From NCBI RefSeq assembly GCF_009712605.1, contig NZ_WASO01000001.1, positions 248,001 through 312,000 of the forward strand: a stretch of DNA of 64,000 nucleotides, read 5' to 3'. Position numbers and translations under genes: made by a program. This document shows, piece after piece, positions 35,385-44,633 of the stretch. The notes under the pieces were generated by a model. The model worked only from the letters and a program-made list of their open reading frames with translations, had not been told where the DNA came from and did no database searches. Numbering within the stretch: the first letter of the stretch is position 1; each line of letters opens with the position of its first letter. The DNA comes from Paludibacter sp. (GTDB taxonomy: Bacteria > Bacteroidota > Bacteroidia > Bacteroidales > Paludibacteraceae).

Positions 35385-37736
35385 TTATTTCAGGTTGATT
35401 TGCATGGCGTCGTCTTTCAGATCGCAAACGGGCAGCTGTTGCTGACCGAAGCCGTGCAGGATAACTTTAACTTGCTTGAATTTGCAGCTATAGCTACCTT
35501 CTTTGGCCGAAAAACTTAACTTGTTACCTGTTGCATCGTAGTTGATGCTTCGTTTGTAGAACTGGCCTTGTTCGTATTGATAGGTTTCGCCATCGTCTTC
35601 GTAATAAACAAACGAACTGTTGCTGTCTCCTTTCCAGACATGCAAATATAAAATTCCGTCGCCTTTTTCTTTTGTGCTTTGAACCGTACATTGCATCGGA
35701 ATGATAGCCCCAGCTTTTATGAATACAGGCAAATCGGTTAACGGAGCATCTACGTTGTAGATTTGTCCTCCTTTATACACTTTGTCTTCGCTGCGGAAAC
35801 GATACCAATTGCCGGATCCGGGAAGATATGCAGAGGTGACGTTTGTGGTTGAAACTACCGGACAAACCAGCATGTTTTGCCCGAAAAGGAACTGGTTCTG
35901 GAAGCGGTTGTCGTAAGCATTGTTGTCGTATGTATAGTCGATTGGCAACATGCGGTTAACCGGCATTCCATCGGTGTGAGCCTGATAGAAAGTGCTGTAG
36001 AGATAGGGCATCAGCTGGTAACGTTCCTCAAGTACCTTACGTATTTTGTCAGTATTGGCATCGCCAAAGAGCCAGGGTTCACGCGAGTTGTAATCGATGT
36101 GGGTATGGTTGCGGAAAAGAGGAGTGAATTCGCTCACACTCATCCAGCGAACAAACATGTCGGGGGTTGGGTTGCCCATAAATCCACCGATGTCCATGCC
36201 AACGTAAGGAACTCCGGTTACTCCCATGCTGTTGATGAGACGAACCCCAAGCAGGATGTGTTCATCGCTGCTGACGTTGTCGCCGGTCCATTGTGCCGAA
36301 TATTTCTGAACACCAGGGTAGGAGGCTCTTGTCAGTACAAACGGACGTTGACCGTTCATCAGTTTTTTGGTTCCTTCGAAGGTGGAACGGGCCATCAGCA
36401 GACCGTAGGCGTTTTTTACCCCGTTCAATGTTTGCTTGTCTTTCCCTTCACCGAATTCGATCAGTGTAGGAATCTCTTTGCCCCAGGCCGAGGGTTCGTT
36501 CATATCGTTCCAGAATCCACGGATACCGTTGTCGACATGCGATTGTTTGAAGTTATTACCCCACCATTTGCGGGCTGCTTCTTTTGTGAAATCGGGGAAA
36601 TGGCACGGGCCTGGCCAAACGTGACCGATGTAGGGTTTTCCTCCGGGGTAAGTAGCAAAATAATTTTTTGCAAGTCCTTCTTCGTAAGCTTTGTATCCTT
36701 TTTCAACTTTGATGCCCGGGTCAATGATGGTAACCATGTCGAATTGCATGGATTTCATTTTGTCCATCATTCCTTTTACATCGGGGAATTTATTGCTCCA
36801 GGTGAATACTTTGTAATGATCCATGTAGTTGATGTCGCATACCATTACATCGGCCGGCATCTTTTTATCGCGGAATGTTTTGGCGATAGACAGCAGTTGA
36901 TCCGGATTATCGTAACCCCAGCGCGATTGTTGAAAGCCGAGACTCCAAAGAGGAGGCATCGGAGTGCGACCGGTAAGGGCGGTGTAATCTTTGATGATGT
37001 CAGGAACTGTGGATCCTCCAAAGACATAGTAATTCATGTCTCCGTCGTCAGCTCCGAAATAGAACAACTCCTGATTGGCACCGCCTCCGAAGTTGAAATA
37101 AGATTTGTAGGTGTTGTCGAAAAAAATGCCATAGCACACCTTGTCGTGAATACCGATAAAAAACGGGAGGGTAGAGTAGAGTGGGTCTGTATCTACGCCG
37201 TAGGCAGGAGTGTCTGCGTTCCAGTTGTAGAAAGCATGTTCGCGGCGATTGATGTCGCCTGTTTTTTCTCCCAGCCCGATGAATTTCTCGTCAGTGTGGA
37301 TTTTTTTATAGCAACTTACGTTGTTGCCGTACCAACTGATACCCAGTGTTGCTTCATCGCTGCACAGTTCTTCTCCGTTGCTGTTATAGACAGACATGCG
37401 GAAAGGGTTTTTTGAAATTTTGATGTTCAGGGAATCAGTTGTAAGGTTCAGACTTTCGTTATTGTTCGTTCCCATACGTAACGCACCTTGCGGGGTGAGG
37501 TTGTCTACGGCCCACGAACTGTCATAATTAGGTCTGGCTTTTGTTGCTCTTACCCGGATGGTAGTTGCGTTGTAGGCGGTGATGGATACGAATGCGTTGG
37601 CCGTTTTGATGGTAAAGCCACCTTTGACGGGCGAAACAGAAGTGACTTTCCCAATCTGCTCGCTCAGCCGGTGAGCCTGCCCAAAGCTGCTTGAAATCAT
37701 AAAGATTGTAAGTGTGAAAAATGCAATACGTTTCAT
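35385..37736 (-). CDS. GH31 alpha-glucosidase, exported
   Basis: 783 residues with a signal peptide (MKRIAFFTLTIFMISSSFGQ). An N-terminal beta-sandwich (about 30-230) is followed by the GH31 barrel (about 240-590). The nucleophile is in GFWNDMNEPSAWG and the acid-base Asp in SAQWTGDNVSSDEHI; the LWSLGFQQSRWGY and PLFRNHTHID segments are also conserved. C-terminal beta domains complete it. The last residues include KVILHGFG. It releases alpha-linked glucose (or a close sugar such as xylose) in the periplasm or on the surface. It is a lone gene here with no SusCD or regulator next to it. A TAACTTTG element on the - strand lies 62 bp upstream of its start. Confidence 0.93.
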   Translation of the reverse strand: MKRIAFFTLTIFMISSSFGQAHRLSEQIGKVTSVSPVKGGFTIKTANAFVSITAYNATTIRVRATKARPNYDSSWAVDNLTPQGALRMGTNNNESLNLTTDSLNIKISKNPFRMSVYNSNGEELCSDEATLGISWYGNNVSCYKKIHTDEKFIGLGEKTGDINRREHAFYNWNADTPAYGVDTDPLYSTLPFFIGIHDKVCYGIFFDNTYKSYFNFGGGANQELFYFGADDGDMNYYVFGGSTVPDIIKDYTALTGRTPMPPLWSLGFQQSRWGYDNPDQLLSIAKTFRDKKMPADVMVCDINYMDHYKVFTWSNKFPDVKGMMDKMKSMQFDMVTIIDPGIKVEKGYKAYEEGLAKNYFATYPGGKPYIGHVWPGPCHFPDFTKEAARKWWGNNFKQSHVDNGIRGFWNDMNEPSAWGKEIPTLIEFGEGKDKQTLNGVKNAYGLLMARSTFEGTKKLMNGQRPFVLTRASYPGVQKYSAQWTGDNVSSDEHILLGVRLINSMGVTGVPYVGMDIGGFMGNPTPDMFVRWMSVSEFTPLFRNHTHIDYNSREPWLFGDANTDKIRKVLEERYQLMPYLYSTFYQAHTDGMPVNRMLPIDYTYDNNAYDNRFQNQFLFGQNMLVCPVVSTTNVTSAYLPGSGNWYRFRSEDKVYKGGQIYNVDAPLTDLPVFIKAGAIIPMQCTVQSTKEKGDGILYLHVWKGDSNSSFVYYEDDGETYQYEQGQFYKRSINYDATGNKLSFSAKEGSYSCKFKQVKVILHGFGQQQLPVCDLKDDAMQINLK

Positions 37737-37797
37737 TGCGGATGAAAGATTAATTTGTGTTTGATAAATGAGTTTTGCTTTCCGTAGGAAGTTGATG

Positions 37798-37805
37798 CAA
37801 AGTTA
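37798..37805 (-). promoter_or_regulatory. -7 box for the GH31 gene
   Basis: TAACTTTG on the - strand fits TAnnTTTG and lies between the GH31 start and the end of the AlaX-like gene. No -33 TTTG at normal spacing. Confidence 0.45.
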
Positions 37806-37816
37806 ATCTTTAGGAT

Positions 37817-38278
37817 TCAGACCTCCAGTTTGAAACGAACCCGCCATCTGCCTTCGCTGAAATCGTGGCTGATGATGACGAATTTTCCGATCTCGGAGGT
37901 GTTTTCAACGTGAGTGCCGATGCAGGCACAGGCATCGTAGTCGCCGACCCGTATCACGCGGATGGTGTCGCTCGCGTCGTCGGGGAGTTTGCCCAAATCG
38001 AGAAAAGAAGCGGCTTCTTCTTTGCCGACAAAGCTGATCGTAACCGGAAGATTCGATGAGATTACTTCGTTGACGGTGCTGGTTATTTGGGTAATTTGTT
38101 CTTCAGTCGGTGCTTCCGAAAGCAGATAGTCGCATTTCGACTTCTTTCGTTCGATATGGGCGTTGCGAGAGCGTGGGCAACCGAACATGCGCACCATGGT
38201 TTGGTTCAAAATGTGCTCTGTGGTGTGCATTGGCGGGTATTCCTGCTTGTTGTGCGAATTTAATTCCGGTGTTTCCAT
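37817..38278 (-). CDS. AlaX-like alanyl-tRNA editing protein
   Basis: 153 residues that resemble the free-standing editing domain of alanyl- and threonyl-tRNA synthetases. The zinc-binding pairs are visible: HTTEHILNQTMVRMFG (HxxxH) and CIGTHVENTSEIG (CxxxH), with the domain order of short AlaX (AlaX-S type). It hydrolyses mischarged Ser- or Gly-tRNA-Ala in trans. It lies 13 bp after the alpha-2-macroglobulin gene on the same strand, so it may be read on that transcript. Confidence 0.87.
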   Translation of the reverse strand: METPELNSHNKQEYPPMHTTEHILNQTMVRMFGCPRSRNAHIERKKSKCDYLLSEAPTEEQITQITSTVNEVISSNLPVTISFVGKEEAASFLDLGKLPDDASDTIRVIRVGDYDACACIGTHVENTSEIGKFVIISHDFSEGRWRVRFKLEV

Positions 38279-38291
38279 TTTTTATCTTGCG

Positions 38292-41200
38292 TTATTTGAT
38301 TGTTATTGTTTGACTTGCCGAATGCGCCGAAAAATCCGGAGCATACTGGCACTGAATGGTTGCAATGCCGTTGCTGTAGGTTCCGCTTCGTGTTATCCAG
38401 GTGGAATATTCGAATACGTAGGTTCCTTTCGGCAGAAACGAGAAAAAGAATTGCGTGGAGGCGTCTTTGGTACTTTGATAGTAGCATACCCGCTCTTTCC
38501 AGCGGCAACCCGAAAGTTGTTCGGTCGGTTCGAGACAGGCGGCTCGTTGGTCGGTAAGGGCGACGTACTCCATGTCGCGATCGGTGGTTACAACAAGTCG
38601 AACCGTCATTTTATCGCCGACTTTCAGTGCTGAACCCTTGGAGACGGGCGTCAGCACCGGACCGGTTGGTGATGACTGTTCGATGTAGAGCTTCTTGTCT
38701 ACGTTCAACTGAGTGCCTTTCTGAGCTGTTACGTTGTTGAGCGTGGTTTCGTATTGCCAGTAAAGGGCTCCCCATGCCGGGTGAGTTTCGTTGTTTTTGA
38801 CGGATATCTCTGCCATCGCCGGCTTAATCTCGTCGCGGGTAAAGGTTGTCTTGAAGTAACCGGTTCCGGCTTCTTTTACATTACTTGTTACTACTTGTTT
38901 CCCCAATTTTACCTGAACATCGTTTTTGCCAGACAACCAGTCGGAGCCGTTCATTAGCAGGGCATACACTGCATCGGCAGTGGCAATAGGCGAGTGCCAG
39001 CGTTCGGTTTGCTTTTGCGACAGGAGCCAGAACCGCATGTCGTCGGTTTGCTGTGCGTTGCTGTTGATTTCGGTTAAGGCTTCAATGATAGCTGTTTGCG
39101 TGGCAATGTCCGACTCGTGCCACCAGAGTCCGCTCCGGTTGTTTTGCCAAAACATTCCTTTTTCGTCGGTTGTGGTAGCGTTTTCTTCCAGCGATTTCAC
39201 GATGTCGGCTGCCAGTTTTTTGTCGCCGTAACGTTGCGCGGTGACGGCTATCAGTGCTTTGCCAAACAGGGTGCAGTCGGTCCAGTTGGCGGCCAATAGT
39301 TTTTTGAAGAAGTCAACAGCTTCCTCGGCTTCTTTGTCGGTGGCAATGTCGTGGTAAGAACTCCGCATGTAGAAGTAGTAGATTTGATCAGGAGAAAGCC
39401 ATTTTCGCTTTTTCCACTCTTTGTCGTACTTCTTCATCTCTTCAAAGTCGCGCACCATGCTTTGATCTGTATAACGCAGCGCTTTTCGGATCATTTCCTG
39501 TTCTTTGTCCAAATAGCTTTCGGCGCCCATCCTGGTAAGGCGCGCCATGCCTTCGAGAATGTATTGCGTCAGGAAACGGTCTTCGCTCATTCCTTTGAAC
39601 CACGTGAATGCACCGTTGCTCAATTGCAGCGCACTTAGCGTTTCCATTGCCTGACGGCGGTTATCGGCCTGACGGTTTGCATCGAAAAGCTCGGCGATCC
39701 GTTGCTTTTGAGCCGATTCGCTTTTGGCTTCCAATACCCACGGAGTTTCTGTTAACAGGAGGTTCTTCAGCTCCTCGTCTTTTTCGAGATTCGACTGCAG
39801 GGCGTTGCCTGATTGTTGCCATTGCCGGAAAGTTTCGGCAGTCTTCGGATCTGATTTTGCAATGGCAGCAGCCAATGTGTTGGCATAGTAGGTAGAAAAC
39901 CACGAAACCAAGCAGTCGTTGTTGGGTAGGGACAACGTCGGAAGCGCCTGCAGGGCATACCATGTCGGATTGGCCGTCATTTCGAGCGTCAGGCTTTTGC
40001 TATCTACTTTGGATGATTCCGTTTTCAGGCGTTCAAACGTGAATTCTTTTGTTTGTTTCGTCCTGACGCGGAACGGGAAAGTTTCGGTTACCCGCAATTT
40101 ATCGGGCAGAACAGGTAAATAATGTTCTTCTCCGTCGCTGAATTCGTCGGTGGAAGCCGTCACTTTGCAGATAAGCATTTGTTTGCCTGCAAAACCGGCA
40201 ATCTTCCATGCAAGCATGGTGCTGCCATTCTGTTCGGCAACAAAGGGTCGGTTGGCCTCTGCTGCCGGAAGTGTTTGGTTAGTTTCGGGATCGGTCAGTT
40301 CGAGGCGGGCATTACCGGCCTGTCTTTTGTCCGAAAGATTCACCAGTTTGGCAGTAATGGTCAGAGTGTCGCTTTCGCGGACAAAACGGGGCATGTTGGG
40401 TTGCACCATAAACTGTTTTTGAGTTACGGTCTGTGCCGACCATTGCCCGAAATAGAGGTCTTTGGTGTGTGCCAGTCCCATCACCTTCCACCTTGTCAAC
40501 GACTCGGGAACCGTGAAAGAGAATGATACCTCGCCGTTTTCATCCGTTCGCAGCTGCGGATAGAAGAAAGCTGTTTCTGCAAAATTTTTGCGGGGAGTGA
40601 TATCTTGCTTTTTTTCAGCGGAGCTATTTGCGATACCCTTGAATTGAGGCATTTCTTCTACTATAGTGAATACCTCTTCTGATTTTGCAGAGCTTTTTAG
40701 CTTCCTTTGACGTGGAGATAATGCGATATCAGTCGTTGCATAGTTGTCTAAAATTATTGTGGGGGGAGTGATCTGGTTTATAGCGTGTTGATAATTAATG
40801 TAGTCTATAAAAGTATTGCCGGTTAAATAACTCCATCTGGGAGTTTGAGGAACACTATAATAATATTTAGGAAAAAAACGCCAGGAATTTTCACGGAAAA
40901 TATCGAGAGACGCATCATACATGCTTATCATACATTCTGCTTGCCTGTATTTGTCTTCGTATTTTGGTATAATAATCTTCCATTCTTCCTTTGTGTTTGG
41001 AGTCAATTTGCTGCGAAAAATTGAGAATTTAGGTTCTAACTTTGTGTTGCGTTGCGCTCTGCGTATGGGAATTATTTCGGAGAAGTTTTTTTCATCTCTG
41101 ATCAATGAAATTACCATTGTTATTCCTCTATCGTATTCTTTTTTGAATGGGATTTTTAAGTGCCGCATCTCGTTGTCAAATGTCATCCATTTGCTTTCGA

Positions 41201-44108
41201 GGATTTTGTTACCATCCATCAATTCGTACAGCACTCTGGCATCGGGAGCCGATGTGCCAAAAAGAATATCGGCAGTTTCGCCGGGCTCACAGCTTGTTTT
41301 TAATTCCTGAATCCAGCAATATCTTTTTATCGGCAGTTTTTTGTCATCGGGTGAATAAAGGATAAAGGTTTTTGTGACTTCCGTCAGACGTCCTTGCTCG
41401 TCTTTTGCCGATAGTTTAATAAGATATTTGCCGGATTCCCATTTTTCGGGATGAGCAATGCTGATTTTCTTCTCGTTCCCGGTGTCGATATTGCCGCTTA
41501 AAAGTTGCTGTTCAATATTTGTCAGATCCTCGTTGTGCGCTTTTTCGGTATATTCAGTATCGGGTTTCAATCGTGATAATGTGTACGATACTGTTGTTTT
41601 TACGGGAGCGTCATTCAGATTAAAAGCCGCTATTCCAATGTCAAAAGGCTTGGCCTTATCGACGATTTCTTTCGTGTCGGCAGTAAGGTACATGGATATA
41701 TCCCCTACAGAAAATGACATTTCATTTTTTTGAGTTTCTCCGTTGGTGTCGGTAATTTCTGTGGCTACAGAATAGGTGTAAAATTGCTTGTATCCTGCCG
41801 GAGTTTCATCTTGTTTTTGTGGAATAAACGAGATGTCAAACTGACCTTTTTCGTTACTCTTGAGTTCCCCGTTTAATATTTCCTGATCCTGCATTCTCAG
41901 CCAGTGCATTAACCAGTGAGGCCGGCGAACAACACGGTATTTGACGGAGGCCTTCTCTATCGGGAAATCGGCATAGCTTCTGACATTTCCTCTGATGGTT
42001 ACTTTGTCGCCAAAAGCCGGTGTTCCTTTGATGGTGTCAAATGTAATTTCGAAAGTAGGCCGTTTATACTCTTCTACTGCAAATGAAATGGAGGCTTTGT
42101 TTTCTATATTAAGAGAGAAATCGCCATTCAGACGGCCTTTCGGTAGCGTGAAACTGCCGGAGAAAGACCCAAAATCGTTTGTTTTGACGGCTTGTGTGCT
42201 TACTTCCTGTCGGTTGGCATCGCGAAGAGCGATACTGTAATTCTTCCCGGGGATTACCTGCGACGAATCCCGGGTGGCAAGCCATACTATTCCTTTGAAA
42301 TAAATGGTTTGTCCCGGACGGTAAATCGCACGATCGGTGAAGAGAGAAATGCGGGGCTCTTTGTTCTCCGGCTGTTCTCCGGCATAAAAATAGGAAGAGA
42401 CGCTGTTAACCGGAAAATATTTGTCATTAGCATTGGCTAATTGGATAAAAGTTCCGTACCGTTCCGGAGAAGCAAATTCACAATGGCCGTTTGAGTCTGA
42501 CATGAAGGTTCCGGTTTGAGAGAATAGCATTTTTTCTCCATATCCGTTTTGTGTGAATGCGCTGATAGATACTCCTTCCAGAGGATGCCCCGAAACTCTG
42601 TCAACAACATACATGTCGGTCATCCCCTCTTGTTTTGTGCGGGTAAAATATGCCAGATCCGATACCGCAAATTTTCCGCATACCTGCTTGTCCGGATTTG
42701 AGCTGCCAGGTTCTGATACACAGTATTCATAGATGCCATAAGACGGAGTCTTGACGACAATTGTTGTGTCTGTTTCCCGGAAAAAAGACGATGGTTTGAG
42801 ACTTATCTTTTGTGTCTCCATCAAAACAGCTCCCTTAGTAATTTGATTCCTGGATGCCCGTTGCTGACTCTTGTAGTAGTCCACGGTATTCATATCTATC
42901 CTGTACAGACGGATTTCAATCTGAGATACGTTCGCCGAAGAAAGTTTTATTTTCAGGGGACTTTTCGAAGCGATCACTTCCGGATTTTCTGCTTTTATCG
43001 TTCTTTCGGTAATTTGCTGTTGAATAGCTTTCAGAACGTTGATGCGCTTATACTTCGGGAAGCGTTGTATGCCCTCTGCACAAATGTCAAAAGCACGTTT
43101 TTTGTAGTCCAGAAAACGAGCTGTCTCGTTGGCTCTTTCTTTGTCATATTCATCGTGCTGAAGGTAATAGTTGGCAATGGCTGCCATTACTTCGACAATG
43201 TTCTCTGAGGTGGAATGTTCCTGACGTAATTGTTGTAAAGCGTTGAGATATAAATCGTCCTTCTGAACTAAAGAAGTATTTTGGTAAATGTAGTTGAGGC
43301 GTTCGAGATCCGTGTAGATCAATGCGGCTTCATTGTTGTTTTTCAACCGGAAGGTAAGCCATTGTCGGTAAATGTTAAGTATTTTTCCTTTGTAAGAACT
43401 GCCGGTATCTGTCTGGAGAATGAATGTGGATGCCGGTTCAAATAATTTTCGGTCGTTTAATTGTTGATTGTCAATTTGAGGATTATCGGCAAAAGCGGAA
43501 AGCGTCTCGATTGAGCGGGCACACAGAAAATCAAAAAGCGTGGGTTGTAACGTGCGGCTGTCGGCCCCGATCTCCATTATGGCTTCGTAGATGAGAGCGT
43601 TGGTGGATTGTAAAAGAGATGCATTTGCCAGCGATGCTTTTACATGATAAGCGATGGTGTCGGCAAAGATGTTAGCGCTCCATTCTTTTATGTCGGTCGG
43701 GATTTCTTTCGTTAGTTTCGTTCTCCGATTGATGGTGTAGCTGTGCTGTTGGTAATACTGTGTGTAGAGTTTTGCCAGCAAACTGTGCAAAACGGCCTGT
43801 TCGGTATTGTTTTTTGTTTTTGCCGTGTAGGCTTCCATTGCCTGAAGTTCAGATGAAAAACTATCCGGAACTTTTTCCATCAGGAAACGGAACCGGTAGA
43901 GCCAGCCTTTAAGAAACTGAGGACTGTTTTTCTCGATTTTGGCGGCATTCATCAACGAATCGACAGCCTGCAATGCCGATTGCGGGCGGCTTTTTGATTC
44001 GAAAGCAGCTATTCTTTCCCATTGTTTTGCATAGTTGAACGAATTTGCCGTAACTGACAAAAAGATGAAACATCCGATCAGGATGAAGGAAAAACGAATC
44101 TGTTTCAT
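38292..44108 (-). CDS. Alpha-2-macroglobulin-family protein without a thioester
   Basis: 1938 residues from ATG 44108, which gives a signal peptide (MKQIRFSFILIGCFIFLSVTANS); no lipobox is seen. An N-terminal helical region (about 25-370) is followed by a chain of macroglobulin domains; the MG3-like hallmark SLFTDRAIYRPGQTIYFKG is present. The domain before the thioester region has FAETAFFYPQLRTDENGEVSFSFTVPESLTRW, the classic alpha-2-macroglobulin family motif. The expected CxEQ thioester site reads N-N-D-C1399-L-V-S, so the Gln is missing and no thioester can form. The helical TED-like domain and C-terminal receptor-binding-like domain (KAGDKMTVRLVV-type strand) are kept. Bacterial members are thought to trap proteases in the periplasm; this form could only act by steric trapping. 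No PBP1C gene is beside it. Confidence 0.9.
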   Translation of the reverse strand: MKQIRFSFILIGCFIFLSVTANSFNYAKQWERIAAFESKSRPQSALQAVDSLMNAAKIEKNSPQFLKGWLYRFRFLMEKVPDSFSSELQAMEAYTAKTKNNTEQAVLHSLLAKLYTQYYQQHSYTINRRTKLTKEIPTDIKEWSANIFADTIAYHVKASLANASLLQSTNALIYEAIMEIGADSRTLQPTLFDFLCARSIETLSAFADNPQIDNQQLNDRKLFEPASTFILQTDTGSSYKGKILNIYRQWLTFRLKNNNEAALIYTDLERLNYIYQNTSLVQKDDLYLNALQQLRQEHSTSENIVEVMAAIANYYLQHDEYDKERANETARFLDYKKRAFDICAEGIQRFPKYKRINVLKAIQQQITERTIKAENPEVIASKSPLKIKLSSANVSQIEIRLYRIDMNTVDYYKSQQRASRNQITKGAVLMETQKISLKPSSFFRETDTTIVVKTPSYGIYEYCVSEPGSSNPDKQVCGKFAVSDLAYFTRTKQEGMTDMYVVDRVSGHPLEGVSISAFTQNGYGEKMLFSQTGTFMSDSNGHCEFASPERYGTFIQLANANDKYFPVNSVSSYFYAGEQPENKEPRISLFTDRAIYRPGQTIYFKGIVWLATRDSSQVIPGKNYSIALRDANRQEVSTQAVKTNDFGSFSGSFTLPKGRLNGDFSLNIENKASISFAVEEYKRPTFEITFDTIKGTPAFGDKVTIRGNVRSYADFPIEKASVKYRVVRRPHWLMHWLRMQDQEILNGELKSNEKGQFDISFIPQKQDETPAGYKQFYTYSVATEITDTNGETQKNEMSFSVGDISMYLTADTKEIVDKAKPFDIGIAAFNLNDAPVKTTVSYTLSRLKPDTEYTEKAHNEDLTNIEQQLLSGNIDTGNEKKISIAHPEKWESGKYLIKLSAKDEQGRLTEVTKTFILYSPDDKKLPIKRYCWIQELKTSCEPGETADILFGTSAPDARVLYELMDGNKILESKWMTFDNEMRHLKIPFKKEYDRGITMVISLIRDEKNFSEIIPIRRAQRNTKLEPKFSIFRSKLTPNTKEEWKIIIPKYEDKYRQAECMISMYDASLDIFRENSWRFFPKYYYSVPQTPRWSYLTGNTFIDYINYQHAINQITPPTIILDNYATTDIALSPRQRKLKSSAKSEEVFTIVEEMPQFKGIANSSAEKKQDITPRKNFAETAFFYPQLRTDENGEVSFSFTVPESLTRWKVMGLAHTKDLYFGQWSAQTVTQKQFMVQPNMPRFVRESDTLTITAKLVNLSDKRQAGNARLELTDPETNQTLPAAEANRPFVAEQNGSTMLAWKIAGFAGKQMLICKVTASTDEFSDGEEHYLPVLPDKLRVTETFPFRVRTKQTKEFTFERLKTESSKVDSKSLTLEMTANPTWYALQALPTLSLPNNDCLVSWFSTYYANTLAAAIAKSDPKTAETFRQWQQSGNALQSNLEKDEELKNLLLTETPWVLEAKSESAQKQRIAELFDANRQADNRRQAMETLSALQLSNGAFTWFKGMSEDRFLTQYILEGMARLTRMGAESYLDKEQEMIRKALRYTDQSMVRDFEEMKKYDKEWKKRKWLSPDQIYYFYMRSSYHDIATDKEAEEAVDFFKKLLAANWTDCTLFGKALIAVTAQRYGDKKLAADIVKSLEENATTTDEKGMFWQNNRSGLWWHESDIATQTAIIEALTEINSNAQQTDDMRFWLLSQKQTERWHSPIATADAVYALLMNGSDWLSGKNDVQVKLGKQVVTSNVKEAGTGYFKTTFTRDEIKPAMAEISVKNNETHPAWGALYWQYETTLNNVTAQKGTQLNVDKKLYIEQSSPTGPVLTPVSKGSALKVGDKMTVRLVVTTDRDMEYVALTDQRAACLEPTEQLSGCRWKERVCYYQSTKDASTQFFFSFLPKGTYVFEYSTWITRSGTYSNGIATIQCQYAPDFSAHSASQTITIK

Positions 44109-44132
44109 AATGGCCTGATTAATTATGTTGAA

Positions 44133-44140
44133 CAAAGGTA
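44133..44140 (-). promoter_or_regulatory. -7 box for the alpha-2-macroglobulin gene
   Basis: TACCTTTG on the - strand fits TAnnTTTG and lies 25 bp upstream of the chosen start at 44108. That distance also supports 44108 over the in-frame start at 44135, which would overlap the -7 box. Confidence 0.6.
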
Positions 44141-44321
44141 ATTATTTTATTAAAACCTTCGATGTGGTAGTCTGTGCGGCATAGATATTAGTGCTTTAAA
44201 GAAATAGACAGAAATGCTTCTTCAGTTAGCTTTGGCGGATATTTTTAGTCTGCTTATGTTAGATTTCTGAATAAAAAATAATCCGGTTCTATTTTTATCT
44301 ATCTTGTTCATGCAGATTGAG

Positions 44322-44529
44322 CGGCCTTGTCCGGTGAGCCAAAAAACAAGGAAGGGAGCGGGAAGAATCGTTATTGTTTGAAGTTTCCGACGAGAGGAGG
44401 AAACGAGTTTGGACGATTTCCGCTTCCGAACGCCAGTTTTTTGAGCGAAGCGGGCATAGCCTTGAATTTTTTGCTTCCTTTTTGCTTCAAGGCAAAAAGG
44501 AAGTCGGGGTCAAGGGGTGGAAACCCTTA
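44322..44529. repeat. Dispersed repeat, copy B
   Basis: About 208 bp homologous to 13751-13960. Its hairpin at 44474-44503 has CTTCC/GGAAG where copy A has CTTAC/GTAAG, a paired change that keeps the stem. The 525-bp gap 44109-44633 holds this repeat, the macroglobulin -7 box and the trpB terminator, and no protein gene that I can support. Confidence 0.87.
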
Positions 44530-44568
44530 TATTATTATATGCGTTTGTGTATCTCAACGGGCGAAAAC

Positions 44569-44607
44569 AAAACAGGTAGCCAACCGTTCGGTCGACTACC
44601 TGTTTTT
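44569..44607 (-). terminator. Terminator after trpB
   Basis: A perfect stem of about 11 bp (AAAACAGGTAG with CTACCTGTTTT) encloses a 16-base loop with its own small dyad; on the - strand the downstream arm ends in TTTTG TTTT. It lies 26 bp after the trpB stop. Confidence 0.85.
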
Positions 44608-44633
44608 CGTGGAATTTATTAGAGCCTTATTTA

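Noticed and set aside
35877-37415. Long + strand open frame of about 512 codons
   Set aside because: It is antisense to the GH31 gene, which has intact catalytic motifs. The frame has no recognisable domain and no ribosome site; long antisense frames are common opposite biased codons.
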